From NCBI RefSeq assembly GCF_019402665.1, contig NZ_VSST01000016.1, forward strand, positions 56,710 to 120,709: DNA of 64,000 bases. Direction: 5' to 3'. The translations under genes were made by a program, and so were the position numbers. The notes beneath the pieces are model-generated. The model ran no database searches. It saw only the letters and a program-made list of their open reading frames with translations, and was not told the DNA's origin. Of this stretch, positions 1-8,609 are shown piece after piece (position 1 is the stretch's first letter; each line of letters starts with the position of its first letter). The stretch is from Bradyrhizobium canariense. GTDB taxonomy: Bacteria > Pseudomonadota > Alphaproteobacteria > Rhizobiales > Xanthobacteraceae.

Positions 1-641
1 GGCGGCATGTTGGTGCATTCCAGCACGATCGCGCCGACATCCGGGTTGCTGGCGACCAGCTCCTTGCCGGCCTCGACCACGTCACGTTCGGCCTGCGCGA
101 TATCCATGTCCTCCTTCTCGGCCTTGATCAGGACGCGGAAGAATTCCTTGCCGTGCTCGGTGCCGACCAGCGGCGTATCGAGCGGCACGCCGGCACCTTC
201 GAGATGAGCCGGCGTCAAGGATGAACCTGAGACCGTGACGAGGCCGACGCGCTTGCCCGGCGGCAAGGTCGCCTGCACCCACGGCACCTGCATCAGTGAC
301 GAGGTCGCGACGGGAACGCCGACCGCGGCTGCGATCTCCTTCTGGAACAGCGAGAGGAAGCCGCAATTGGTGGTGATGGCTTCCGCCCCGAGCCGCACCA
401 GATCCTTCGCCGCATCGATGAAATCAGGCAGCAGACCGGCCGCACCGTTCAGCACCACTTTCTCGGGCGAGGCACCGCTCACCACGCGATAGAGCACGGG
501 GAAAGGCCAGGTGGTGCCGTTGCCCATGTCGCCGGGAATGCGGGGAAAGCGCGCCTCCAACATCAGGATGCCGAGCGGTGCTCCATAGACGGCCTTGCCG
601 CCGCGGGCGATTCGGGGGGACGAGTTGGCTGGAGCGGTCAT
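1..641 (-). CDS. Aspartate/glutamate racemase-family protein (3' end outside window)
   Basis: About 213 codons are visible and the C-terminus lies beyond the window edge. The product begins MTAPANSSPRIARGG. It carries two cysteine motifs typical of Asp/Glu/hydantoin racemase-like proteins, TTNCGF near residue 92 and ECTNMPP at the visible end; in this fold such cysteines are the paired acid/base residues. The start is the ATG at 641, 10 bases after the stop of the FAD dehydrogenase gene, so it is the downstream member of the same minus-strand operon. The family includes amino-acid and hydantoin racemases and arylmalonate decarboxylases, so the substrate cannot be fixed. Its place behind a D-amino-acid-dehydrogenase-like gene fits stereochemical handling of an amino-acid-like compound, which is inference. 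Confidence 0.82.
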   Translation of the reverse strand, partial: MTAPANSSPRIARGGKAVYGAPLGILMLEARFPRIPGDMGNGTTWPFPVLYRVVSGASPEKVVLNGAAGLLPDFIDAAKDLVRLGAEAITTNCGFLSLFQKEIAAAVGVPVATSSLMQVPWVQATLPPGKRVGLVTVSGSSLTPAHLEGAGVPLDTPLVGTEHGKEFFRVLIKAEKEDMDIAQAERDVVEAGKELVASNPDVGAIVLECTNMP

Positions 642-650
642 GGTACGATC

Positions 651-1916
651 TCAGAGAAAACGATCGGGCGAAAACGGTGCAAGCGGAATTTCCGGCGGCT
701 TGCCGCTCAGAAGCTGGGCGACGAGACGGCCGGTGCGGGCCGAACCGACCAGGCCGATATGGCCGTGGCCGAAGGCATAGACGATGTCGCGCGATGCCCG
801 CGCGTAGCCGATGCAGGGACGTCCGTCCGGCATGCTCGGCCGATGGCCAAACCAGGTCTTGATCCGCGAAGCCGGAATGTCCGTGCGCAGTTTCGGGAAC
901 ATGCTGAAGAGGTTATTGCGCAGTATCTCGGCACGCTTCCAGTTCGGTGCGGCCTCGAGGCCTGCGATCTCGACCGTGCCGGCGGCGCGCAAACCCTTGT
1001 CGGTCCAGTTCACCACCATCTTCGCATCCGAGGCCATCATCGAGCTGCGCGGGCCTGCTTCCGGATTCTCGATCATGACGTGATAGCCGCGCTCGGTCTC
1101 CAGCGGCAGCGGATCACCAATGGATGCGGTGAGCCGCTTCGAATGCGCACCGGCGGCAATCACCGCGGCATCGCACGCAATCTCGCCGGTCTCGGTCAGG
1201 ACAGCCACCAGCTTGTTGCCGGATAGTTTCAGCCCAATTGCCTTGGCCCGCACAAGCTTGGCGCCGCTTGCCAGCGCGTGTTGCGCGAGGGCTGCGACAT
1301 AGGCTCCGGGGTCCCGGCAGCGACCGGCTTCCTCCACCACCACGCCAAACGTGTAGCGCGGATGCAGATCGGGCTCGCGCTGACGCATCTCGTCGGCCGA
1401 AAGCTCCAGCCATTCGACACCGACGCGCTTGCGCAGGCGCCAGCCGAGATCATCGTCGAAATTGCCGCGTGACGGGAAGACATGCATCACGCCGTTACGC
1501 TCGATCAATTCAGGAACGCCCGCCTCCTCCGCGAGCTTCCTGTGCAATAGCGGCGCGTCCTTCAGGAGATCGCGCAGCGCAAATGCCGTCTTCTCGACCC
1601 GCGCCTCGGTCCAGCCCGAGAGCAGATATTTGATCAACCAGGGCAGCGCCTTCGGCAGATAAGACCAGCGGATCGCGAGTGGCCCGAGCGGATCCATCAG
1701 ATAACCCGGCACCTTCTTCCAGACACCGGGCTCGGCCGGCGGGATCACCGAATGCGAGGAGAGCCAGCCGGCATTGCCGTAGCTCGCCGCCTGTTCGCCA
1801 CCGGGCTCGCCCGGATCGATCAGCGTGACGCGATGGCCCTCGCGCAGCGCCTCGATCGCGCTGATCACGCCGACCGCGCCGGCACCGATGATGGCGACGT
1901 GGCGGCCTTGCGGCAT
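651..1916 (-). CDS. FAD-dependent D-amino acid dehydrogenase-like oxidoreductase
   Basis: The 421-residue product starts with a Rossmann FAD-binding motif (AIIGAGAVGVISAIEAL, residues 9-25) and a downstream acidic residue in TLIDPGEPGG, as in the DAO/DadA family. The C-terminal part carries the family pattern (FGHRPSMPDGRPCIGYA, then FGHGHIGLVGS). These enzymes oxidise amino acids or amines to imino acids, passing electrons to the respiratory chain or to oxygen. Length matches DadA (about 410-430). The ATG lies 3 bases after the stop of the thiamine-diphosphate enzyme gene and its ribosome binding site (GAAGG) sits inside that gene's end, which suggests coupling. A second FAD oxidase gene lies in the same operon at 6534-7853. 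Substrate is unknown. Confidence 0.85.
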   Translation of the reverse strand: MPQGRHVAIIGAGAVGVISAIEALREGHRVTLIDPGEPGGEQAASYGNAGWLSSHSVIPPAEPGVWKKVPGYLMDPLGPLAIRWSYLPKALPWLIKYLLSGWTEARVEKTAFALRDLLKDAPLLHRKLAEEAGVPELIERNGVMHVFPSRGNFDDDLGWRLRKRVGVEWLELSADEMRQREPDLHPRYTFGVVVEEAGRCRDPGAYVAALAQHALASGAKLVRAKAIGLKLSGNKLVAVLTETGEIACDAAVIAAGAHSKRLTASIGDPLPLETERGYHVMIENPEAGPRSSMMASDAKMVVNWTDKGLRAAGTVEIAGLEAAPNWKRAEILRNNLFSMFPKLRTDIPASRIKTWFGHRPSMPDGRPCIGYARASRDIVYAFGHGHIGLVGSARTGRLVAQLLSGKPPEIPLAPFSPDRFL

Positions 1917-1919
1917 CGG

Positions 1920-3581
1920 CTATGCCTTCACCGCAGGGGCAAAGTCCTTGCCGACCGACATCGCACGCGGATCGATGATGCAGTGGAGGATCGACGGCTT
2001 GCCCGAGGCAAGCGCACGCTCGAACGCCGGCGCGAACTCTTCGGTGCGCTCGACGCGCTCGCCATGGCCGCCGAATGCTTTTGCGTACATCGCGAAATCC
2101 GGGTTCTTGAGCTGGGTGCCGACCACGCGTCCGGGATAGTCGCGCTCCTGGTGCATGCGGATGGTGCCGTATTGCGCATTGTCGACGACGATGACGACGA
2201 GGGCTGCGTCGTACTGCACGGCGGTCGCGAATTCCTGCCCGTTCATCAGGAAGCAGCCGTCACCGGCAAAGGCGATAACAGTACGGTCCGGATATTGTCG
2301 CTTCGCGAGCACCGCGGCCGGCACACCGTAGCCCATCGAGCCCGACGTCGGCGCGAGCTGCGAGGCAAAGCTGTGAAAGCGATGATGCCGATGGATCCAG
2401 CCGGCGTAGTTGCCGGCGCCGTTGCAGACGATCGCGTCCTTGGGCAGGCGATCGCGCAGCCAGGTCATGACCTGGCCATACTGGAACGTGCCGGGCAGCT
2501 CGCGCGCCTTGTCGGTCCAGGCGAGATAATCGGCATGCGCCTTGGCGGCCTCGCCCTTCCAGGCAACGGCGCCGGCCGGCTTCAGCGTCTCGACCGCGGC
2601 CGCGAACGCGGCGGGTGTGGCCTGGATCGCGAGCTCAGGCTGATAGATGCGGCCGAGCTCTTCGGAGCCGGGATGAACGTGGATCAGCTTCTGCCGCGGG
2701 GTCGGAATGTCGAGCAGCGTGTAGGATGAGGACGGCATCTCCGACATGCGGCCGCCGATGAGAAGAATGACATCGGCGCCGTCGATCCGCGCCTTCAGGC
2801 CCGGGCTCGGGCCGATGCCGAGGTCGCCGGCATAATGCGAGTGATCGGCGTCGATCAGCGACGCGCGGCGGAACGAGGTCGCGACCGGCAGGTCGAACCG
2901 CTCGGCAAAGCGCGCGATGCTCCTGGTCGCCTCATCGGTCCAGCGCGAGCCGCCGAGAATGACGAGCGGTGCTTTGGCGCTCGCAAGCATGGCGCCGACA
3001 CGCTCGATATCGGTGGGCGCCGGCCAGCTCATCGCCGGCTCGATCCGCATGGCGTCCGCAACGGCTGCGGTCTCGGTCAGCATGTTCTCGGGCAGCGAGA
3101 TCACCACGGGACCGGGACGGCCCTGCATGGCGACGCGGAAGGCGCGCGCGACCAGCTCCGGAATGCGGTCGGGACGATCGATCTCGACCGCCCATTTCGC
3201 CATGGTGCCGAACACCGCCTTGTAGTCGAGCTCCTGGAACGCCTCGCGCTCGCGCATGCCGGTGTCGACCTGACCGACGAACAGGATCATCGGCGTGGAA
3301 TCCTGCATCGCGATGTGCACGCCGTGGCTGGCATTGGTGGCGCCGGGGCCGCGGGTGACGAAGCAGATACCGGGACGGCCGGTGAGCTTGCCATAGGCCT
3401 CCGCCATCATCGCGGCACCGCCCTCGGCGCGGCAGATCATGACGTCGATCGGGCTGTCGTGCAGCGCATCGAGCGCCGCAAGGTAGCTCTCGCCCGGCAC
3501 GCAGGTGACGCGCTCGACGCCTTGCGCGACCAGCTGATCGATCAGGATCTGGCCCCCGGTGCGGGTGTTGCGAATGGTCAT
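1920..3581 (-). CDS. Thiamine diphosphate-dependent enzyme, acetolactate synthase large subunit-like
   Basis: The 553-residue product has the three-domain layout of the ThDP decarboxylase/synthase family: an N-terminal pyrimidine-binding domain with the catalytic glutamate in PGESYLAALDAL, a central domain near residues 190-320, and a C-terminal pyrophosphate-binding domain with the GDGCFLMNGQEF motif (the GDG...N metal site). I chose the ATG at 3581 because GAGGGAGC sits just upstream; an upstream in-frame start would add 28 residues of poor quality. This start overlaps by ATGA the stop of an aminotransferase relic. No small regulatory subunit is nearby, so it is probably not the biosynthetic acetolactate synthase but a catabolic 2-oxoacid decarboxylase or carboligase. 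The reaction is not determined. Confidence 0.85.
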   Translation of the reverse strand: MTIRNTRTGGQILIDQLVAQGVERVTCVPGESYLAALDALHDSPIDVMICRAEGGAAMMAEAYGKLTGRPGICFVTRGPGATNASHGVHIAMQDSTPMILFVGQVDTGMREREAFQELDYKAVFGTMAKWAVEIDRPDRIPELVARAFRVAMQGRPGPVVISLPENMLTETAAVADAMRIEPAMSWPAPTDIERVGAMLASAKAPLVILGGSRWTDEATRSIARFAERFDLPVATSFRRASLIDADHSHYAGDLGIGPSPGLKARIDGADVILLIGGRMSEMPSSSYTLLDIPTPRQKLIHVHPGSEELGRIYQPELAIQATPAAFAAAVETLKPAGAVAWKGEAAKAHADYLAWTDKARELPGTFQYGQVMTWLRDRLPKDAIVCNGAGNYAGWIHRHHRFHSFASQLAPTSGSMGYGVPAAVLAKRQYPDRTVIAFAGDGCFLMNGQEFATAVQYDAALVVIVVDNAQYGTIRMHQERDYPGRVVGTQLKNPDFAMYAKAFGGHGERVERTEEFAPAFERALASGKPSILHCIIDPRAMSVGKDFAPAVKA

Positions 3582-3730
3582 GACGGCTCCCTCAAGGCTT
3601 TGGCGATGCGTTTCGCAGCTTCGCGAAAATTTTGTTCCGGGCTGGCGTAGGACAGCCGGAAACAAGGTGCAAGGCCGAAACCGCTGCCCGGCATTACGGC
3701 CTCGTCATGCCTCTCCAGAAAATAGCGGCG
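3578..3730 (-). pseudogene. C-terminal relic of a class I/II aminotransferase
   Basis: Downstream of the permease stop, the minus strand encodes about 48 residues that read as the end of a PLP-dependent aminotransferase: FLERHDEAVMPGSGFG, then FRLSYAS, then an amphipathic helix REAAKRIAKAL and a TGA stop. Family members end with a PGS.FG ... R.SYA pattern in which the arginine binds the substrate carboxylate. The lysine-bearing core and about 330 N-terminal residues are missing, because the preceding 54 bases run straight into the permease stop. The TGA overlaps the next gene's ATG (ATGA), as expected of a once-coupled intact gene. I infer an internal deletion. The left limit of homology is approximate. 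Confidence 0.62.
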
Positions 3731-3778
3731 GCAGCCATGCCTCTCTCGGCCATCGACCGGGGAGCAGGCCCCTTGCCG

Positions 3779-4564
3779 TCATGCCCCTTTGCGCTGCCGA
3801 GCGCTTGCCAGCAGCACCAGCATGAACGAGGCCGCCGTCATCAGTGTCGAGATGGCGGCGATGGTTGGGTCGATCTCGTCGCGGAGCGCGGTGAACATAC
3901 GCTTGGTCAGCGGCTGATACTGGCCGCCGGAGATGAACAGCGCGACGATGGTCTCGTCCATCGCCGAGATGAAGGCGAAGATGCCGCCTGCGACCACGCT
4001 GGACTTGATCTGCGGCAAGGTCACCGCGAAGAAGCTGCGCAGGCGGTTCATGCCGAGGCTGCGTGCGACCATCTCCTGCGCCGGATCGAAGCTTTGCAGG
4101 CCCGCCAGCACCGAGATGATGACGTATGGCAGGCCCAACATGACATTCGCCAGCACCAGGCCCGGCAGCGTCGCGACCAAGCCGACTTTCGCATAGAGGA
4201 AGAAGATGCCCACCGCGGTGATGATGATCGGCACCACCAGCGGCAACAGCAGCATCATGTGGATCAGCCGCATGATCCGCAGCTTCGACTGGCTGATGCC
4301 ATAGGCGGCGGCGACGCCGAGCGGCGTTGCGATAAACACGGTCAGAAGCGCGACCGTCAGCGTCACCCGCGTCGCCTGCATCCAGGCCGAGTTGGAGAAA
4401 TACTGCTGATACCAGCGCAGCGAGAACGACGGCGGCGGAAAGGTCAGAAAGCGCGCGCTGGAGAAGGAGATCGGCGCGATGATCAGCACCGGCAGGATCA
4501 GGTAGACCAGCACCAGCGCGCTGATCATATAGAGGGCGATCCGGGCGGGCGACAATCGCGTCAT
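3779..4564 (-). CDS. ABC transporter permease, PotC-like (polyamine-type importer)
   Basis: The 261-residue integral membrane protein (MTRLSPARIALYMISAL...) has about six predicted hydrophobic segments. It also has the permease loop that contacts the ATPase (SLGMNRLRSFFAVTLPQI near residue 170), followed by GGIFAFISAMDETIVALF, a pattern typical of PotC-type permeases of spermidine/putrescine-class importers. The chosen ATG at 4564 overlaps the upstream permease stop by ATGA; a longer reading frame upstream is only a frame extension through that gene. It pairs with the PotB-like permease to form the membrane channel. The real ligand may be another cationic or amino compound. Confidence 0.88.
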   Translation of the reverse strand: MTRLSPARIALYMISALVLVYLILPVLIIAPISFSSARFLTFPPPSFSLRWYQQYFSNSAWMQATRVTLTVALLTVFIATPLGVAAAYGISQSKLRIMRLIHMMLLLPLVVPIIITAVGIFFLYAKVGLVATLPGLVLANVMLGLPYVIISVLAGLQSFDPAQEMVARSLGMNRLRSFFAVTLPQIKSSVVAGGIFAFISAMDETIVALFISGGQYQPLTKRMFTALRDEIDPTIAAISTLMTAASFMLVLLASARQRKGA

Positions 4565-5430
4565 TTCTGCCCCAATATGCGATCGAGCGAGATGAAGCGG
4601 CTGACGGCGAAAAAGATCGCGAGCACGCTTAAGAGCAGCACGACGGCGACCGCGCTCGCAGCACCGAACTGGTTGTAGAGCTCGACATTGCGGCTCACCA
4701 GCATCGACACCATCACCGTGCGGCCGCCGCCGAGCAGTTCCGGCGTGATGTAGAAGCCGAGGCAGAGCACGAACACCATGGTGCAGCCTGCGAGCACGCC
4801 GGGCAGAGACAGCGGCAGAAAGACGCGAACGAAGGTGAGCGACGGGCTCGCCCCCAGGCTGGCGCCGGCCTGCATGAGATCGCTCGGGATCTTCTGCATG
4901 GTGGCATAGAGCGGCAGCACCATGAACGGCAGGAGGATGTGTACCGTCGCAACCACCGTGCCGAAGGTGTTGTGCACCAACGCGAGCGGTTCGCTCGTCA
5001 CGTCGAGATAACGCAAGAACTGGTTGATCACGCCGGTGCGCTGGAGCAGCGCCAGCCAGGCATAAGCGCGCACCAGTACACTGGTCCAGAACGGCAGAAC
5101 GACCAGCGACAGGATGAGAATGCTCCATCCTTTCGGCACCGAGTTGGCGAGGTAGGCCACGGGATAGCCGAGCAGCAGCGCGATTGCCGTGACCGCGAGA
5201 CTGATCTCGAAGGTCAGCGCAAAGCTGCGCCAGTAGATGTCTTCAGTGAAGACGCGGCGATAATTCTCCAGCGTGAAGCCGTCATGGTAGATCGACTGCC
5301 AGGCGAGCCAGCCGACCGGCAGCACGATCAGAGCCAAGATCACCAGCAGCGCCGGCGACACCAATGCCAGCATCAGCGCATGCTCGCGGCGCTGATGCTT
5401 TTGGGAGGGATCTGGCATTGATGTCGTCAA
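4561..5430 (-). CDS. ABC transporter permease, PotB-like (polyamine-type importer)
   Basis: The 289-residue product has a short polar N-terminus followed by hydrophobic segments starting at HALMLALVSPALLVIL, and an ATPase-contact loop (AGASLGASPSLTFVRVFLPL). This is the arrangement of PotB-like permeases, with about six membrane spans. It ends in ATGA overlap with the PotC-like gene and starts 16 bases after the stop of the binding-protein gene, so all three are almost certainly co-transcribed. Function inferred: one of two inner-membrane channel subunits of a binding-protein-dependent importer. Confidence 0.88.
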   Translation of the reverse strand: MTTSMPDPSQKHQRREHALMLALVSPALLVILALIVLPVGWLAWQSIYHDGFTLENYRRVFTEDIYWRSFALTFEISLAVTAIALLLGYPVAYLANSVPKGWSILILSLVVLPFWTSVLVRAYAWLALLQRTGVINQFLRYLDVTSEPLALVHNTFGTVVATVHILLPFMVLPLYATMQKIPSDLMQAGASLGASPSLTFVRVFLPLSLPGVLAGCTMVFVLCLGFYITPELLGGGRTVMVSMLVSRNVELYNQFGAASAVAVVLLLSVLAIFFAVSRFISLDRILGQK

Positions 5431-5446
5431 CGCAGCCTCGCTTCGC

Positions 5447-6505
5447 TTACTTCTGCATGAACGACGCCCAACGCTTCTCCGCCGCTTCGCCGGCTGGCGA
5501 CGACCACCACGCGTAGGACATCAGCGCCTGCTTGGCCGCATTGGCCGGCTCGCTCGGCAATTGCGCGGCGCGCTCGGGCTTGATCACGTTGGTCTCGAAC
5601 GCCTTTGGATTTCCCGGACCATAGTCGATATGCAGCGGCAGATTGGCCTGGTGCACGGGATCGACGGCCTCGTTGAGAAACTTGACGGCCGTCTCGAGAT
5701 TCGGCGCGCCCTTGAGGATGCAGAGCGAGGTGCTTTGCAAAACGCCCTGGTTGTAGGTGAAGGCGACCTTGGCACCCTCCTTGGCGACCGCGCTGACGCG
5801 CCCGTTCCAGGCCATCTCCATGTCGACCTCGCCGTCGTTGAGCAGTTGCGCCGACTGCGCGCCGGAGGTCCACCACACCGTGATATTCGGCTTGATCTCT
5901 TCGAGCTTCTTGAAGGCGCGGTCGACGTCGAGCGGATAGAGCTTATCGGGCGCGACGCCGTCGGCCATCAGTGCCGCCTCGAGTGTGGCGAACGGGTGGT
6001 TGCGCAGTGCGCGGCGCCCGGGAAATTTCTTCACGTCCCAGAAATCGGCCCAGCTGTTCGGCGCGTCCTTCGGAAAGGTCTTCTGACTGTAGGCCAGGAC
6101 GCTGGAATAGAACTCGTAGGAAACCGAATAGGGGCTGCGATAGGATTCCGGCATCGCCGCGCCATTCGGAATCTTTGAGAAGTCGAGCTTCTCGATCAGC
6201 CCCTGCTCGCCGCCACGCAGGCAGTTGCCGGTCGGCGTATCCACGACGTCCCAGATCGGCTTGCCGCTGCCGACCTGGGTCTTGATCGCCGGCCAGGCAT
6301 CGGGAATGGAATCCTGGTTGATGGTGATGCCGAGCTTCTTGGCGGAAGGATCGAGGATCGCCACCGTCTGCGCCTGCTGATAGGCGCCGCCTTGCGAGAC
6401 AAAGGTGATCTGTTCGGCAGCGGCGGCGGTGCCGGTTGTTGCGAACAATCCGAGCGATCCGCCCAACAATGCGTAGCCAAATCGAATATCTCGTTTCGTC
6501 GTCAT
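5447..6505 (-). CDS. Periplasmic substrate-binding protein of a polyamine-type ABC importer
   Basis: The 352-residue product has an N-terminal signal peptide (RFGYALLGGSLGLFATTGTAAAAEQ; cleavage likely after the AAAA run) and then a PotD/extracellular binding protein family 1 fold (ITFVSQGGAYQQAQ near the mature start). The ATG at 6505 has a strong AGAGGAGG site, so I prefer it to an upstream start seven codons earlier. The Trp pair in TVWWTSGAQSAQLLNDGEVDMEMAWNG-type sequence near residue 215 resembles the ligand pocket region of PotD relatives. The gene precedes both permease genes. Its ligand cannot be read from sequence. Confidence 0.88.
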   Translation of the reverse strand: MTTKRDIRFGYALLGGSLGLFATTGTAAAAEQITFVSQGGAYQQAQTVAILDPSAKKLGITINQDSIPDAWPAIKTQVGSGKPIWDVVDTPTGNCLRGGEQGLIEKLDFSKIPNGAAMPESYRSPYSVSYEFYSSVLAYSQKTFPKDAPNSWADFWDVKKFPGRRALRNHPFATLEAALMADGVAPDKLYPLDVDRAFKKLEEIKPNITVWWTSGAQSAQLLNDGEVDMEMAWNGRVSAVAKEGAKVAFTYNQGVLQSTSLCILKGAPNLETAVKFLNEAVDPVHQANLPLHIDYGPGNPKAFETNVIKPERAAQLPSEPANAAKQALMSYAWWSSPAGEAAEKRWASFMQK

Positions 6506-6533
6506 CCTCGCCTCCTCTGTCACCAATTAAACG

Positions 6534-7853
6534 TCATTGACCGATCGCATCGAGAAACTGGTACCAGCCGGCGATCATGCGCACGGCGGGCTCGCGCAGC
6601 GGATAGAACGGAATCGCCCTCAGGCGCCGCGCGTCGAGCAGCCCGACCTCCGGTGTCTCGCCGCGGACGAAGGCGGCAAGATAGCGGCCCATCAGGCTCG
6701 ACATCGCGACGCCCGCGCCGTTGTAGCCCATCGAGAACAGCGTGCGGTCGTCGAGCCGGCCGAGATGCGGCACCGAATCCAGCGTCATGGCAACGAGGCC
6801 CGACCATTTGTACGCGAGCGGCACATCGGCCAGGTCCGGAAAGATGCCGACCATCGCCTTGCGCAGCGCATCGAATGCGGCTTCCGAGTCCTGCCTGCCG
6901 AAGGCGCCGCGCCCGCCGAAGATGACGCGATTGTCGACCATGCGGAACCAGCGCATCATGCGCTTGGTCTCGGTGTAGGTGCGGCCCGTCAGCATCAGCT
7001 TGCCCGCGAGATTGCGCGGCAGCTGCTCGGTAGCGACCATGGCGCTGCGGAAGGGAATCAGGGTGCGCTGCATCTGCGCGGTGGCATCCGTCAGGTCCGA
7101 ATAGCTGTTGGTGGCAATGATCGCCTGCTTCGCCCGCACCGCGCCTTGCGGCGTCTCCGCGACGATGCCGCCGTTGTCGCGCCGGAGTCTTACGACCGGC
7201 GACTCCTGGAAGATCGGCACCCCGCGGCGCGCGACGCCGTCGGCGAGACCGCGCAAATAGTTCAGCGGATGAATGCCGCCAGAGCCGGGATTGAGCACGC
7301 CGCCAACGAAGCTGTCGGAGCCGGTCTCGTCGCGTACGCCGCGCTTGTCGAGAATGCGGACCTCGGCGCAGCCCATCTCGCGCGTCATCCAGTTGGCTTC
7401 GTCGATCGCGGCCTTCAGCGTGGTCTCATTGTGTGCGGCCTTGACCTGGCCGGTGCGGGCAAGCTGAGCGCTGGTGATGCCGAATTCGGAGACCAGCTCC
7501 TCGACCATGTCGGTGGATTCATGCGCGATCTCATACATTCGCCGCGCCATGGCGCGGCCGTGCACGGCATCGATCTCGCGGAACGAGAGACGGAATTTTG
7601 CGGTGATCACGCCGCCATTGCGCCCACTGGCGCCCCAGCCCGGGCGGTTGGCCTCGAGCACGATGGGGCTGAGCCCGCTCTTGGCGATGTGGTGGGCCGC
7701 AGACAGGCCCGTGTAGCCCGCACCGATGATCACCACATCCGCCTGGTTCTCGCCGGACAGGACCGGAAACGCGCGCGCCGGCTCCGCCGTGGCTTCCCAC
7801 AGCGAGTTGGCCGACGGCAATGCGCCCCAGTTCTGCGTCATCTCCGCGCTCAC
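6534..7853 (-). CDS. FAD-dependent amine/amino acid oxidase (PuuB/DadA-like)
   Basis: The 439-residue product has an N-terminal tail with WEATAEP before the FAD motif VVIIGAGYTGLSAAHHIA (near residue 40), a layout seen in gamma-glutamylputrescine oxidase (PuuB)-like proteins, followed by GRNGGVITAKFR and a C-terminal GYNGAGVAMSSLMG. These enzymes oxidise an amine or N-methyl group with FAD. A GTG at 7853, four bases after the stop of the HAD gene, gives the full length; an ATG four codons later (7841) is an alternative start. The neighbours form a polyamine-type importer, which fits oxidation of an imported amine. That is inference. Confidence 0.85.
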   Translation of the reverse strand: MSAEMTQNWGALPSANSLWEATAEPARAFPVLSGENQADVVIIGAGYTGLSAAHHIAKSGLSPIVLEANRPGWGASGRNGGVITAKFRLSFREIDAVHGRAMARRMYEIAHESTDMVEELVSEFGITSAQLARTGQVKAAHNETTLKAAIDEANWMTREMGCAEVRILDKRGVRDETGSDSFVGGVLNPGSGGIHPLNYLRGLADGVARRGVPIFQESPVVRLRRDNGGIVAETPQGAVRAKQAIIATNSYSDLTDATAQMQRTLIPFRSAMVATEQLPRNLAGKLMLTGRTYTETKRMMRWFRMVDNRVIFGGRGAFGRQDSEAAFDALRKAMVGIFPDLADVPLAYKWSGLVAMTLDSVPHLGRLDDRTLFSMGYNGAGVAMSSLMGRYLAAFVRGETPEVGLLDARRLRAIPFYPLREPAVRMIAGWYQFLDAIGQ

Positions 7854-7857
7854 AAAG

Positions 7858-8574
7858 TTACACCGCCGGCCCGATCGCCGCGTCGGCGAGCGCCTTCAAT
7901 GTCGGGAAATGGAAGTCCGGCTTGGTCAGCGTCTCCACGGCCGGCGTGCCGCCGAAGCCTGCCATGCCCTGACGCCGCTCGATCCAGCACACCTTGTAAC
8001 CGAGCTTCCGCGCGATCCCGATGTCGTGATACTGGCTCTGCGCCACGTGCAGAATGTCGGACTGCTTGTAGCCGAACGCCGACTGGCGGCCCTTGTTGTA
8101 GGCAAAGAATTCCGGGTTCGGTTTGGCGACGCCAGTCTCGTCGGCGCAAACGGTATCGTCGAAGGGATTGCCGAGCGCATGCGCGTAACAGGAGAGCGCG
8201 ACGCGGTCGGCGTTGGTCATCGCGACCAGGCGGAATTTAGTTCTCAGGCGCTTCAGAGCCTCGACCGAATCCGGGAACGGTCCCCAGCGCAGCACCGCGA
8301 GTTGGAACACGTCGCAGGAGGCGTCATCGGCCTGCAGCCCGAGCTCCTTGGCGAGATAGCGATAGACATGGAACATCACCTCGCTCGAACGCTCATGGTG
8401 CTTGTCGCGGCCACGCTTGTAGGATTCGAAGATCTTGTCGTCGCTGAGCTCGGCCGGCGACTTGCCCGAGATCCTGCGCACCGCGGAGAGCACGCCGGTC
8501 TCGAAATCGATCAAGGTGCCGACGACGTCGAAGGTGAGAACCTTGAAATTGCTGAACGAGGCTGCTGACGACAT
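7858..8574 (-). CDS. HAD-superfamily hydrolase, type II haloacid dehalogenase-like
   Basis: The 238-residue product carries the HAD motifs: nucleophile Asp16 in LTFDVVGTLIDF, motif II in VAMTNADR, motif III lysine in GVAKPNPEFF, and an acidic motif IV near AQSQYHDIGIARKLG. The DxVGT form with no second aspartate two residues after the nucleophile is typical of (S)-2-haloacid dehalogenases rather than phosphatases (DxDxT). The gene lies between the ATPase and the FAD oxidase in the same operon. Actual use of halogenated acids is not shown. HAD type II proteins are common in such amine-transport operons without a known role. Confidence 0.83.
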   Translation of the reverse strand: MSSAASFSNFKVLTFDVVGTLIDFETGVLSAVRRISGKSPAELSDDKIFESYKRGRDKHHERSSEVMFHVYRYLAKELGLQADDASCDVFQLAVLRWGPFPDSVEALKRLRTKFRLVAMTNADRVALSCYAHALGNPFDDTVCADETGVAKPNPEFFAYNKGRQSAFGYKQSDILHVAQSQYHDIGIARKLGYKVCWIERRQGMAGFGGTPAVETLTKPDFHFPTLKALADAAIGPAV

Positions 8575-8609
8575 TTTGGCTTCTTCTCTCGGTTGGACAA
8601 GGCTTGGGT

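Noticed and set aside
6537..8240. A 567-codon plus-strand frame across the FAD oxidase and HAD genes
   Set aside because: Antisense shadow; both minus-strand genes have intact catalytic motifs.
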